Under the pieces are notes generated by a model. That model was not told the DNA's origin. It searched no databases and saw only the letters and a program-made list of their open reading frames with translations. The position numbers and the translations under genes are program-made. This document shows, piece by piece, positions 1 through 11,524 of a stretch of DNA of 64,000 nt. The stretch comes from Cladorhizidae sp. MBARI D1340-BT2 (lineage: Eukaryota; Porifera; Demospongiae; Poecilosclerida; Cladorhizidae), in contig JAQNBH010000013.1 of NCBI GenBank assembly GCA_028752905.1, positions 14,258,816 to 14,322,815 of the forward strand, given 5' to 3'. Within the stretch, counting starts at the first letter, position 1. Every line of letters begins with the position of its first letter.

Positions 1-75
1 ATGGCCTCTGGAGATGGCCGCTGGTGATAGCCGTTGGTGTTGGCCGCTGGTGTTGGCCACTGGTGATGACCGCTG
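1..75. repeat. Degenerate ~15-bp tandem repeat (window edge)
   Basis: Variants of GGCCGCTGGTGTT repeat about five times and probably continue left of the window. Confidence 0.6.
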
Positions 76-76
76 G

Positions 77-290
77 CTAAGTGGCTGCCATGAGTATTTC
101 GAGGTTCAGAGAATGGTGGAGTTTAAGTGGCAGTGACCAATATCTAAGGTCTCTGGTCACTTGGGTCAAGTGAGATTCCACGGGTACCCACACCATGTGT
201 CTGCAAGAGCCATTGGGATGAGGCTGGTGGAGCCAGTGCGACCAGCTGCTAATCTGGTCAATTAGTTCTCTTCCTAGAATCCCCTGCAAT
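77..290 (-). CDS. Possible terminal coding exon (minus strand), low confidence
   Basis: A possible acceptor (CACATTGCAG) precedes GILGRELIDQISSWSHWLHQ and about 48 further codons to a stop at 77-79. The stretch is free of repeats and Trp/His-rich. No homologue is recognised and no upstream exon could be traced. Confidence 0.22.
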
Positions 291-654
291 GTGCTGCTGT
301 GGGAGCCAGCGAGGTATGCTGGGAAGCCTGGGTGCTGTTCTGCTGAGACTTTGATAACGATCTATCCCATCACTTCCAAATTGCTTGTGTCTCGGGTGTT
401 TGCTTACATAGCTGAGGTATAGGCCAATGGCAGCCGGGAGGTGTAATGATGGCTAGGCAGTTGGGTTGGTGGTGTGCTTGTCACTAGTCCACCGCACAAG
501 CTGCTCTTTCTTTTTGACCAGGCTTTCTTAATAAGGACTTCTAGCTCGTCCATGAGCAGAAGGACTTGCAGTGACTGATCTCTTTATTGATGTTTTAATA
601 CATTTTTAAGCAGCTTAATTTAACAGAGTAACCCTCGACTAAATTTGTGTTTTT

Positions 655-900
655 TATTTATCTATCTATGTATCTAATTATTATATTATCACACTTATAT
701 CTATGTCTTGTGTCTTAATTAATTATTATATTATCATACTTATATCTATCTATTAATTAATTATTATACTATCATACTTGTAGCTATGTATCTATTAATT
801 AATTATTATATTGTCATACTTATATCTATCTATTAATTAATTATTATATTATCATACTTGTATCTATGTGTCTATTAATTAATTGTTATATTATCATACT
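655..900. repeat. AT-rich ~60-bp tandem repeat
   Basis: About four diverged copies contain ATTAATTAATTATTATATTA and TCATACTTATATCTAT. Confidence 0.75.
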
Positions 901-1104
901 TATAACAAGACTTATTTTCAAGATTTTTTTTTCCAAAGTCATTCGAGTGCAAATAGAATTAGCTGCAGGTTGGTATGGGAATCAGCTCAACAGAAGTGAG
1001 CCACAGAAGCTCTGCAGCACCATGTATGTCACATCTGTCTACAGCTAAACTCGCAGCAGAAGCAATCTTTCCAGGAGTAGTTCCTTTCAAGACAAAGGGA
1101 TTCT

Positions 1105-1400
1105 GAGTAGTCCCCTGGAAGCAGCTTTGGCTGTGCAGCGCTCCTCAGCAGCAAGAGCTTCCAGAGTGGTCCCCTGGAAGCAGCGGTGGCTGTACAGCTC
1201 TCCTCAGCAGCAAGAGCTTCCAGAGTGGTACCCTGGAAGCAGTGGTAAATGTACAGCTCTCCTCAGCAGCAAGAGCTTCCAGAGTGGTCCCCTGGAAGCA
1301 GCTGTGGCTGTACAGCTCTCCTCAGCAGCAAGAGCTTCCAGAGTGGTCCCCTGGAAGCAGCTGTAGCTGTGCAGCTCTACTCAGCAGCAAGAGCTTCCAG
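1105..1400. repeat. 59-bp minisatellite, ~5 copies
   Basis: Units contain CTCCTCAGCAGCAAGAGCTT, CCAGAGTGGTCCCCTGGAAG and a variable CAGC.GTGGCTGTACAG. The stop-free frames here are repeat by-products. Confidence 0.92.
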
Positions 1401-1599
1401 AAGCCGCAGCCACAACTGGGAAGGGATAGTGAAGCAGTTGAGACCATCAACCTTTAAAAAATGTATTGCTTGCTCATCCATCAACCAGAATAGGATTTCT
1501 GATTATTTTCAAAATGGTGGAGCTGTCTACTAATAGGTAATCCATTGTTCAGCTCTTAATTATTATTATTTTTATGAGTGGTGCCTCAACCTGCACTTG

Positions 1600-3145
1600 T
1601 TGGTACTCGTGTTGGTCAGTTATAAGCATGGGCAAATATGCCTGTACATAGAGGAGCCAATCACTGATGCTAATTAATAAGCATGGGCAGACTTATGCCG
1701 TACATAGAGGAGCCAATCACTGGTGCTAATTAATTAGCATGGGCAGGCTTATGCCTGTACATAGAGGAACCAATCACTGGTGCTAATTAATAAGCATGGG
1801 CCAGCTTATGCCTGTACACAGGAGCCAATCACTGGTGCTAATTAATTAGCGTGGGTAGGCTTATCCTGTACATAGGAGCAAATCACTGGTGCTAATTAAT
1901 AAGCATGGGCAGACTTATGCCTGGAGCCAATCACTGGTGCTAATTAATAAGCATAGGCAGACTTAGTGAGGAGCCAATCACTGGTGCTAATTAATAAGCA
2001 TGGGCAGGCTTATGCCTGTACATAGGAGCCAATCACTGGTGCTAATTAATAAGCATGGGCAGGCTTATGCCTGTACATAGGAGCCAATCACTGGTGCTAA
2101 TTAATAAGCATGGGCAGGCTTATGCCTGTACATAGAGGAGCCAATCACTGGTGCTAATTAATAAGCATGGGCAGACTTATGCCTGGAGCCAATCACTGGT
2201 GCTAATTAATAAGCATGGGCAGACTTAGTGAGGAGCCAATCACTGGTGCTAATTAATAAGCATGGGCAGGCTTATGCCTGTACATAGGAGCCAATCACTG
2301 GTGCTAATTAATAAGCATGGGCAGGCTTATGCCTGTACATAGGAGCCAATCACTGGTGCTAATTAATAAGCATGGGCAGGCTTATGCCTGTACATAGGAG
2401 CCAATCACTGGTGCTAATTAATTAGCATGGGCAGGCTTATGCCCGTACATAGGAGCCAATCACTGGTGCTAATTAATAAGCATGGGCAGGCTTATGCCTG
2501 TACATAGAGGAGCCAATCACTGGTGCTAATTATTATGAGCATGGGCAGGCTTATGCCTGTACATAGGAGCCAATCACTGGTGCTAATTAATAAGCATGGG
2601 CAGGCTTATGCCTGTACATAGAGGAGCCAATCACTGGTGCTAATTAATAAGCATGGGCAGGCTTATGCCTGTACATAGAGGAGCCAATCACTGGTGCTAA
2701 TTATTATGAGCATAGGTAGGCTTATGCCTGTACATAGAGGAGCCAATCACTGTTGCTAATTATTATGAGCATGGGCAGGCTTATGCCTGTACATAGAGGA
2801 GCCAATCACTGGTGCTAATTAATTAGCATGGGCAGGCTTATGCCTGTACATAGGAGCCAATCACTGGTACTAATTAATTAGCATGGGTAGGCTTATGCCT
2901 GTACACAGGAGCCAATCACTGGTGCTAATTAATAGGCATGGGCAGGCTTATGCCTGTACATAGGAGCCAATCACTGGTGCTAATTAATAAGCACATGGGC
3001 AGGCTTATAGGAGCCAATCACTGGTGCTAATTAATAAGCATGGGCAGGCTTATGCCTGTACATAGGAGCCAATCACTGGTGCTAATTAATTAGCATGGGT
3101 AGGCTTATGCCTGTACACAGGAGCCAATCACTGGTGCTAATTAAT
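1600..3145. repeat. ~55-bp minisatellite, ~27 copies
   Basis: The unit comprises AATTAATAAGCATGGGCAGG, CTTATGCCTGTACATAGGAG and CCAATCACTGGTGCT. Length varies by loss of the CTTATGCCTGTACATA part and by an optional AGG insertion. GCATGGGCAGGCTTATGC is partly palindromic. It ends in the dispersed palindromic repeat at 3146. Confidence 0.95.
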
Positions 3146-3262
3146 ATTCATTGATTATTCCTGATGAAGTCTAGAGCATAGTTGACAATTGAGAGATTAA
3201 ATTTCAAGTTGATTGTTGAGAAGGTCATTGTAATATTGTTGTCAACTGAGAGTTTGTTTAGA
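3146..3262. repeat. Dispersed palindromic repeat, right-arm remnant
   Basis: It contains TTCCTGATGAAG, TCTAGAGCAT and then TCAAGTTGATTGTTGAGAAG, GTCATTG and TCAACTGAGAGTT, in the same order as the right half of the copy at 33.8-34.2 kb. Confidence 0.6.
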
Positions 3263-3624
3263 GAGCATGAGTGTTAGAGGTCATATCCTTCAGGGTTCAA
3301 GGGTCAAGTGAAAGTTATAATTACGTAGATGGACACTCTCGCTGTGTACTGAACTTAAGGTCATCTGTGGCATTGTTGTCATGACCTCCTGGTGTGTCTG
3401 AAGCAGGGTAGAGGGCTCCTTTCCTCCTGAAAATGAATGAGCTTGTTGTTGGGGCCAACATTTGAACTGAATGCTTCAGGGAGAACAGTGCCTTTATACT
3501 CGATGGTGAAGGGCACAGCAATCGGTTGGTAAGTGTAAACCAATAGGCTCATTACGAGAGATATCTTCGGCATTTTAATGAAGTCAACTGAAGATTGCCA
3601 TACAAATCTATTGTATATATATAC

Positions 3625-4105
3625 CGATGGACAATAGGGTTAATACACCGACAGACAACAGGGTTAATATACCAAAGGACAACAGGGTTAATATACCAAC
3701 TGACAGCAGGGTTAATATACCAACTGACAACAGGGTTAATATACCGAAGGACAACAGGGTTAATATACCAACTGACGGCAGGGTTAATATACCAACTGAC
3801 AACAGGGTTAATATACCAAAGGACAGCCGGATTAATATACCGACTGACAACAGGGTTAATATACCGAAGGAAAACAGGTTAATACACCAACTGACAACAG
3901 GGTTAATATATCAAAGGACAATGGGGTTAATATACTGACAGACAACAGGGTTAATACACCAAAGGACATTGGTGTTAATACACCAAAGGACAATGGGGTT
4001 AATATACCGATAGACAACAGGTTTAATATACCAACTGACAACAGGGTTAATACACCAAAGGACAATGGGGTTAATATACCTACAGACAACAGGGTTACTT
4101 TAACA
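3625..4105. repeat. 24-bp minisatellite, ~19 copies
   Basis: The unit is GACAACAGGGTTAATATACC plus a 4-base variable end (AAAG/AACT/GAAG). The period is a multiple of three and stop-free in several frames, so it produces false ORFs on both strands. Confidence 0.95.
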
Positions 4106-4254
4106 AAATACTGTGTATATAGAGCACGTGACCTTTAGTTCAATAAACAGCTGGAGTGCCCGCCTCTACGAGTGTGTTATGCACCTCAATCCAGCAGGGT
4201 AGGTTTTAAAATGGAGATTGCTTAAAATGGAGATTGCTATAGTGATTAGCCATC

Positions 4255-4350
4255 ATAGTCCCCATGCCCACGTGCTTCATGACCATATGGGGTCATCATA
4301 GCCCACGTACTTCATGACCATATGGGGTCATCGTAGCCCCCATGCTTCAT
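4255..4350. repeat. Short ~45-bp repeat, 2-3 copies
   Basis: The words CTTCATGACCATATGGGGTC and ATCATAGCCC recur two to three times. Confidence 0.7.
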
Positions 4351-4460
4351 GACCATATAGGGTGGGTAAGTGTACAATATGTGTTTTGCGAACGTGATCT
4401 TGTTCTCCGTGCAATACCGGCGGTGTTTCTCTGAATAAGGCGAGGTGGATTTCTCCTTCC
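4312..4460 (-). CDS. Possible coding exon (minus strand), low confidence
   Basis: The acceptor GTCAACTTACAG is followed by an open frame, KEKSTSPYSEKHRRYCTENK and then ITFAKHILYTYPPYM, whose phase fits the exon at 5594-5839. A second frame (EGEIHLALFRETPPVLHGEQ) is also open. The 3' boundary was not determined; the tail overlaps a short repeat (4255-4350). Confidence 0.22.
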
Positions 4461-4599
4461 CTGTAAGTTGACAACCATACCTTAGCAACAGACAACCACA
4501 CCAACTGTGATCTATAAATACACTACGAACAGAAGGAGATTGGCTAGGGCATTTCAGGCACATAATAATTAAAGGAGCTATTGCTACGAGTGTCCAGTA

Positions 4600-4655
4600 T
4601 ACCACAAGCGGTGTCTAGTATACTACAGGAAGTGTCTAGTATACTACAGGAAAGT
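4600..4655. repeat. 20-bp repeat, 3 copies
   Basis: GTGTCTAGTATACTACAGGA repeats, with a first variant copy (GTGTCCAGTATACCACAAGC). Confidence 0.75.
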
Positions 4656-5144
4656 GCTGTAATGAGATTCATAAAGTAATAAACAAACTGTAGACCCTCT
4701 GTAAACTATTATAGTATGCATGCAAAGTTGTGTAAAAAATTTTTTTAGATGGGCTACCCCACAGAGCTTGCTGGTGAGAGTGTGCAGCTCTCTGGTATGC
4801 AATTCTGCTGCAAGCCTAGGGAGGAGTGAAGCCGGTCTGGTGCCTAACTAACGACACATGTGCTATTCTCTCATGGATGTCCATATGCCTGTGCATGTAA
4901 TGTTTCATCTGAGGGGGGGAGGGACTGTGAAATACACTCCCTCTTAACCATTTAAAAAATGACACTACTAAGTGTTTTCAATACAAAATTGCATCAGAGT
5001 CAACCTTGTATGAGGAAAGAGAAGCACCCTGGGGAGAGACAGACACACTTCTATTCCATGCTTCTTTGAAGTCCTATTGTCTTCCCACCCCTCCTCTCCT
5101 CCTAACCAAAGATTCTGTATCAAACACTGACAAATGTCCAGGCG

Positions 5145-5525
5145 GACTAGTTCCAATTAGCACACCTGGTATTGCCATGGAGATAGACCACACTCATCGG
5201 AATCTCAAGCTTACATTTCCAATTTGTGCACCTGTATTTCATGGAGATAAGTATGATACACTAGCCAATATATGTGTACCTGGTATTGCCATGGAGACAA
5301 GCCACTCCCTGAAAGAGCCTGCATGATTCGGCATGGCTAGCCAATCTAAAGGGTTCTGTGTTGTCCTGATGAAGACCGAAGTATTTAAGTTGAAACGTTT
5401 GGCACCGAAAACAAAAAGCTGAGTCATTAAAGTGTTTGATGTCAGCTGAGAATAATCAAAAGCAGTCAATAGCCAATTTGTACCTGATATTACCAAGGAG
5501 ATAAGCCAACCTCTTCACAGCTGAC
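5145..5525. repeat. Diverged repeat carrying TTGCCATGGAGA words
   Basis: Four diverged copies of a block containing CACCTGGTATTGCCATGGAG and AGCCA-type ends occur near 5165, 5230, 5278 and 5480. Between them lies CCTGATGAAGACCGAAGTAT and GTTGAAACG, the CATCAGG/GAAACG word pair of the dispersed palindromic family. No gene was seen. Confidence 0.5.
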
Positions 5526-5593
5526 CAGTTGCCTATGACATATCAGGGAGGGGGGGGGGAGAGGGGGGATTTGAAAGTGGACGTAGATCACAC

Positions 5594-5839
5594 TCTCATT
5601 GCAGAGGGATTTGTATTGTGTAAACTGCATAAGTGCAAGCAAATAATCTGTGGAGGTAGCCAGAAGCTTCGGCTCTGATGTGAAGAGTGGGCTAGTCCTG
5701 AGTCTAGCATCCTTGATGTAGTCATCCAGTGAGGTGAGTTCTGTTAGTGACATCTCTAAAACAGGTGGCGAGCTTCTTGCAGGGCAATGAATATATTCAC
5801 GGCTCTGGACTAAGGCCTTTCCTATTGTGTCTGTCCATT
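5594..5839 (-). CDS. Putative coding exon (minus strand), unassigned
   Basis: An acceptor (TTGACTTTAG) is followed by 81 open codons beginning WTDTIGKALVQSREYIHCPA and including LTELTSLDDYIKDARLRTSP and TDYLLALMQFTQYKSLCNE. It ends in phase 1 before GTGTGA, which is a weak donor. Length, composition and absence of repeats argue for a real exon or an old gene or transposon fragment. The family is not recognised. Confidence 0.38.
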
Positions 5840-5883
5840 CTAAAGTCAAATATTGTTCTTCTAGTCGGCATAGCTTAGTACCC

Positions 5884-6380
5884 CGAGGAGGTCTTGTGCT
5901 GTGCAGGGGTTCTGGAGTTGAGAGTCACTTCAGTGGGTCCATGTGAGGTTTCCATGAGGCTGTGCTGGGGTTCTAGAGTTGAGGGCCACTGCAGGGGGTA
6001 CACGTGGCATTGGGGGGGCTTCTAGGAGATCTTGAGTGGGTTCACTTGGCCCTGTCTTGTACTGTGCAGAGGTTCTGGGGTTGTTGGTCCCTGCAAGGGG
6101 TCCACATGGTCCTGTCTTGTACTCTGCAGAGGTTCTGGGGTTGTTGGTCTCTGCAGGGGGTCCACATGGCCCTGTCTTTTACTGTGCAGAGGTTCTGGGG
6201 TTGTTGGTCCCTGCAGGGGGTCCACATGGCCCTGTCTTGTACTGTGCAGAGGTTCTGGGGTTGTTGGTCCCTGCAGGGGGGCCACATGGCCCTGTCTTGT
6301 ACTGTGTAGAGGTGGTTCTGGGGTTGTTGGTCCCTGCAGGGGGGCCACATGGCCCTGTCTTGTACTGTGCAGGGAGTCTG
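5884..6380. repeat. 60-bp minisatellite, ~6 good copies plus diverged ones
   Basis: The unit is CTGTCTTGTACTGTGCAGAG, GTTCTGGGGTTGTTGGTCCC and TGCAGGGGGTCCACATGGCC. Copies before 6046 are diverged. Four overlapping open frames of 100-150 codons here are by-products of the repeat. Confidence 0.93.
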
Positions 6381-6749
6381 GGTTTGTGTTCAATCAGCCA
6401 GGGAATCCAGTTAGTGGTAGCTGATCCTCCGAGATTGGCTGGATTACTCGCAATAAATACTGCTGCTATGATAAATTTGCTGCTATGATAAATTTAATAT
6501 TTTTACTAGAGCAAAGAATTGTACAGTAAGTAAATGCGCATCAAGATATTTGATTATTCATGGTGGCTGCTTGTATCCCCCAGAGTACTCCATGAGCGAG
6601 CAAGAGTGGATATATCTGGTTTGTGTGCTCAGTGTTTTATGCAGCCATTCATATTGAGTTCAGCAAGGGAAGAGCCAGGAGGGAGAGAATCGCCTTTGCA
6701 ATCATCGGCAATCTGCCAAAAACTGAGCATTGGCATAACACTTGTACTG

Positions 6750-6968
6750 TAGATGCACCCCTTGCACTGGAGACACACCCCTTGCACCAGAGACACAGAC
6801 ACACCCCTTGCACTAAAGACACACCCCTTGCACTGTAGATGCACCCCTTGCGTTGGAGACACACCCCTCGCACCAGAGAGACACCCCTTGCACTAAAGAC
6901 ACACACCTTGCACTGTAGATGCACCCCTTGCACTGGAGAAACACACCTTGCACTGGAGACGCACCTGA
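6750..6968. repeat. 20-bp minisatellite, ~11 copies
   Basis: The unit is CCCTTGCACTGGAGACACAC, with variants CTAAAGACAC and CTGTAGATGC. Confidence 0.9.
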
Positions 6969-7069
6969 CACAACTCACTTTCAGCATTGACCCAGTAACC
7001 TGTACATCATCTATTTGGAGTGAAATTCCATACCAGTTCTCTCTATTTTTCTGTTCTTCTATATTGATA

Positions 7070-8375
7070 TAGCTTGAGTTTGTAAGTTGTAAAAGATAGC
7101 ACACTGATAAAGAACCACACTGATTAGCTTGAGTGAGTTTGAAAAGGTACCACACTGATGCAGCTTGAGTTTGAAAAGGTACCACACTGATGTAGCTTGA
7201 GTTTGAAAAGGCACCACACTGATGTAGCTTGAGTTTGAAAAGGTACCACACTGATGTAGCTCGAGTTTGAAAAGGCACCACACTGATGTAGCTTGAGTTT
7301 GAAAAGGCACCACACTGATGTAGCTTGAATTTGAAAAGGTACCACACTGATGTAGCTTGAGTTTGAAAAGGTACCACACTGATGTAGCTTGAGTTTGAAA
7401 AGGTACCACACTGATGTAGCTTGAGTTTGAAAAGGTACCACACTGATGTAGCTTGAGTTTGAAAAGGCACCACACTGATGTAGCTTGAGTTTGAAAAGGC
7501 ACCACACTGATGTAGCTTGAGTTTGAAAAGGCACCACACTGATGCAGCTCGAGTTTGAAAAGGTACCACACTGATGTAGCTTGAGTCTGAAAAGGCACCA
7601 CACTGATGTAGCTTGAGTCTGAAAAGGCACCACACTGATGCAGCTTGAGTCTGAAAAGGCACCACACTGATGCAGCTTGAGTCTGAAAAGGTACCACACT
7701 GATTAGCTTGAGTTTAAAAAGGTACCACACTGATGTAGCTTGAGTTTGAAAAGGTACCACACTGATGTAGCTTGAGTTTGAAAAGGTACCACACTGATGT
7801 AGCTTGAGTTTGAAAAGGTACCACACTGATGTAGCTTGAGTTTGAAAAGGTACCACACTGATGTAGCTTGAGTTTGAAAAGGTACCACACTGATGTAGCT
7901 TGAGTTTGAAAAGGCACCACACTGATGTAGCTTGAGTTTGAAAAGGCACCACACTGATGTAGCTTGAGTTTGAAAAGGTACCACACTGATGTAGCTTGAG
8001 TTTGAAAAGGCACCACACTGATGTAGCTCGAGTTTGAAAAGGTACCAAATAGAGTTTGAAAAGGCACCACACTGATGTAGCTTGAGTTTGAAAAGGTACC
8101 ACACTGAGTTTGAAAAAGTAGCACACTTATGTAGCTTGAGTTTGAAAGGGTACCACACTGATGTAGCTTGAGTTTGAAAAGGCACCACACTGTAGCTTGA
8201 GTTTGAAAAGGTACCACACTGATGTAGCTTGAGTTTGAAAAGGCACCACACTGATGTAGCTTGAGAAAGGCACCACACTGATGTAGCTTGAGAAAGGCAC
8301 CACATTGATGTAGCTTGAGAAAGGTACCACACTGATGTAGCTTGCACCACACTGATGTACATGTAGATGTAGCTT
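7070..8375. repeat. 32-bp minisatellite, ~40 copies
   Basis: The unit is GTAGCTTGAGTTTGAAAAGG followed by (T/C)ACCACACTGAT. The period is not a multiple of three, yet the minus strand stays open because the unit has no stop in any of its three frames. The resulting 250-355-codon frames have a 32-residue period and are not credible proteins. The right end degrades (short units at 8255-8350). Confidence 0.96.
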
Positions 8376-8455
8376 GGGTTTGAAAAGAACTTACAACTGA
8401 AGGTTTCCAGTACACTTTCTCCCTCATCCACCTGCCAAGCATCTGCTGTTGCCAC

Positions 8456-8591
8456 TCAAGTACTTGCTGATACGGAGCACAGCTTTTCTATTAAGCTAGG
8501 TCCCTCCTCCCAGTTCATTTGTTGTTTGAACCATGCAGGTGCTAATACGCATCCATCAACTATCTGCTTGTCATCCGTAATGAAACCAAAT
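8456..8591 (-). CDS. Putative terminal coding exon d of unassigned minus-strand gene
   Basis: The acceptor GTTTGTTGCAG is followed by one base completing Arg and then FGFITDDKQIVDGCVLAPAW, FKQQMNWEEGPSLIEKLCSV and SAST with stop TGA at 8456-8458. Composition and lack of repeats look genuinely coding. It joins in phase to exon c. The 32-bp minisatellite (7070-8375) begins about 80 bp after the stop and so would lie in the 3' UTR or beyond. No family is recognised. Confidence 0.42.
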
Positions 8592-8920
8592 CTGCAACAA
8601 ACAATTCCATTTCTGGACCCTCTCGCCTCTTAGAGCATGCTTTCACATACATATAAAATAAAATAAAAATTATTAAAAAATAATGAAGACTTCAAATGGA
8701 ATTCACGTTGAGGCATTTTGATGGACCAATCAACTACAAGCAAAGAACAGATGAAACCTCTGGAAGTTATGTTTTTGCGTATTTGGTCCGTAATGGGGGA
8801 CATTTCTGATCATTACCGACCTCAACCATAGTTACCGGAAGGCCCCACCCTCACTAGCCTGTGTACGTACACATAGTGCAAGCACATTAGTATCTTGATT
8901 AAATCTCCCAGAGTACCCAC

Positions 8921-9027
8921 CTGAAGCTTTGGTAAAGTGTGTTGTGGACCACTCTGATGGTATTGTCGCCATTTTCCCCACACTCGTAATCGATTTTCGA
9001 TTTTCTTTTGACGGTCTTGCCCGCGTC
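8921..9027 (-). CDS. Putative coding exon c of unassigned minus-strand gene
   Basis: The acceptor GTTGCTCAG precedes DAGKTVKRKSKIDYECGENG and then DNTIRVVHNTLYQSF, ending in phase 2 (AG) before GTGGGT. The donor is good, and the next exon downstream on the minus strand (8456-8591) has the matching phase. The basic start (KTVKRKSK) is followed by acidic and polar residues and the segment NTLYQSF. A second frame is also open through this exon, so the reading frame depends on the phase match. Confidence 0.42.
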
Positions 9028-9281
9028 CTGAGCAACCCTACAATACGACATACAAGTATTTTTTTTAAAGAAATCTCTTAACTCTGTCCTCAAGCAAGCA
9101 CTTGCATGCTGTATAATGGTTAGCTGCCCTGCCATTGGTGTGAGTGCCCTTGGCTCAGTGTGGCGATTCAGAGTCTTGGCAACCAATGACTGTGTTCTTA
9201 CATGACCACACCCTGTTTTAACTGAAATAAACAGCGTCATAAATTATGCTTCATTAAAATTTTTTTTACTGACCCTTCTTT

Positions 9282-9672
9282 TGGTGTGAAAGGTTAAATG
9301 ATCTGCCCTGCTGGTGTGAAAGGTTAAAAATGATCCGCCCTGCTGATGTGAAAGGTTAAAAATGATCTGCCCTGCTGATGTGAAAGATTAAAAATGATCC
9401 GCCCTGCTGATGTGAAAGGTTAAAAATGATTCACCCTGCTGATGTGAAAGGTTAAAAATGATTCACCCTGCTGGTGTGAAAGGTTAAAAATGATTCACCC
9501 TGCTGGTGTGAAAGGTTAAAAATGATTCACCCTGCTGGTGTGAAAGGTTAAAAATGATTCACCCTGCTGGTGTGAAAGGTTAAAAATGATTCACCCTGCT
9601 GGTGTGAAAGGTTAAAAATGATTCACCCTGCTGGTGTGAAGGGATAAAAATGATCCATCCTGCTGGTGTGAA
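9282..9672. repeat. 32-bp minisatellite, ~12 copies
   Basis: The unit is GGTGTGAAAGGTTAAAAATG followed by ATTCACCCTGCT. Left copies read GATCCGCCCTGCTGAT and right copies ATTCACCCTGCTGGT, so the array drifts gradually. Confidence 0.94.
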
Positions 9673-9942
9673 TGACTTCTCGGCCATCAGGGTAGCAGAG
9701 GAATGTCCAGTTCTTATAACATGTTTGTTAATAAATTTACTTTTTACCTGGACTAGGTCCCTGGTCTCCCTACAAAGACTCCCGCAGTGTCTCTATGGAA
9801 TTTGGCAGCCAGCATGCTACATGCTAAGTCATTTAGTGGTCTCAACCACCCCTAGGCTAGGTCCATAAAGACATAAAAACAGGTCCCTCGTAGTATAAAC
9901 TACTGTGCTTGTAGCGTTCATCAACAAGAAAATGGGCACCTC
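9673..9942. other. Non-repeat spacer between two arrays
   Basis: It is mostly featureless. On the minus strand, GTCTTTGTAG followed 22 bp later by a CCAG/GTAAAA donor could mark a tiny exon, but the frame around it has stops. Confidence 0.4.
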
Positions 9943-10690
9943 CCACAGAGCAGGAGCTTAACAAGCAGTGCCCATGTGCAGGAGCTTAACAAGCAGTGGC
10001 AGGAGCTTAACAAACCCTGCCCATGTGCAGGAGCTTAACAAGCAGTGCCCATGTGCAGGAGCTTAACAAGCAGTGCCCATGTGCAGGAGCTTAACAAGCA
10101 GTGCCCATGTGCAGGTGCTTAACAAGCAGTGGCAGGAGCTTAACAAACCCTGCCCATGTGCAGGAGCTTAACAAGCAGTGCCCATGTGCAGGAGCTTAAC
10201 AAGCAGTGTCCATGTGCAGGAGCTTAACAAGCAGTGCCCATGTGCAGGAGCTTAACAAGCAGTGCCCATGTGCAGGAGCTTAACAAACCCTGCCCATGTG
10301 CAGGAGCTTAACAAGCAGTGCCCATGTGCAGGAGCTTAACAAGCAGTGCCCATGTGCAGGAGCTTAACAAGCAGTGCCCATGTGCAGGAGCTTAACAAGC
10401 AGTGCCCATGTGCAGGAGCTTAACAAGCAGTGCCCTTGTGCAGGAGCTTAACAAGCAGTGCCCATGTGCAGGAGCTTAACAAACCCTGCCCATGTGCAGG
10501 AGCTTAACAAGCAGTGCCCATGTGCAGGAGCTTAACAAGCAGTGTCCATGTGCTGTAACAAGCAGTGCCCATGTGCAGGAGCTTAACAAGCAGTGTCCAT
10601 GTGCAGGAGCTTAACAAGTAGTGCCCATGTGCAGGTGCTTAACAAGTCCTGCCCATGTACAGGAGCTTAATAAGCAATGCCCATGCACAG
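9943..10690. repeat. 28-bp minisatellite, ~26 copies
   Basis: The unit is CAGGAGCTTAACAAGCAGTG followed by CCCATGTG. Variants AACAAACCCTGCCC recur at intervals, hinting at a higher-order unit. Confidence 0.94.
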
Positions 10691-10892
10691 ATGTAATGGA
10701 TTAAATATGGGTGTGGTGGTCCAGTGTATATAGGGATGGCAAACGTTCAGGCTGTTGCTGGCCGAGCTTGGAGAATGTCACACGTCAACATCCCATTTAA
10801 AAACATCCCATTTACAAACATCCCATTTACAAATTTGTCCAGACACAGAAATGGAAGAAACGCTTGTACACAGGAAGAGATCTAGTCTTAGT

Positions 10893-11524
10893 AGGTGCTT
10901 AACAAATAGAGGCTGGAACCAACAGTGAAGTAGGTGCTTAACAAATAGAGGCTAGAACCAACAGTGAAGTAGGTGCTTTTTAATAACAAATAGGGGCTAG
11001 AGCCAACAGTGAAGTAGGTGCTTAACAAATACAGGCTAGAACCAACAGTGAAGTAGGTGCTAACAAATAGAGGCTAGAGCCAACAGTGAAGTAGGTGCTT
11101 AACAAATAGAGGCTAGAACCAACAGTGAAATAAGTGCTTTAACAAATAGAGGCTAGCACCAACAGTGAAGTAGGTACTTAACATAGAACCAATAGTGAAG
11201 TAGGTGCTTAACAAATAGAGGCTAGAACCAACAGTGAAGTAGGTGCTTAACAAATAGAGGCTAGAGCCAACAGTGAAGTGGGTGCTTAACAAATAAAGGC
11301 TAGAACCAACAGTGAAATAAGTGCTTTAACAAATAGAGGCTAGCACCAACAGTGAAGTAGGTACTTAACAAATAGAGGCTAGAACCAATAGTGAAGTAGG
11401 TGCTTAACAAATAGAGGCTAGAACCAACAATGAAGTAGGTGCTTAACAAATAGAGGCTAGAACCAACAGTGAAGTAGGTGCTTAACAAATAGAGGCTAGA
11501 GCCAACAGTGAAGTGGGTGCTTAA
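10893..11524. repeat. 39-bp minisatellite, left part, ~16 copies
   Basis: The unit is TAGGTGCTTAACAAATAGAG followed by GCTAGAACCAACAGTGAAG. It is interrupted at a TTAA by the element at 11525-12251. Confidence 0.95.

Noticed and set aside
5165..5300. Additional X-box-like words (TTGCCATGGAGA inverse)
   Set aside because: They occur inside a diverged repeat, miss one half-site base, and are not near a recognised start codon.
6649..8455. Minus-strand frames of 190-355 codons with 32-residue period
   Set aside because: A 32-bp repeat without stops in any frame produces them. Residue period equals the base period, as expected for an artefact.
9943..10690. CRISPR-like appearance of 28-bp repeats
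   Set aside because: Units abut directly with no unique spacers, and the setting is eukaryotic.
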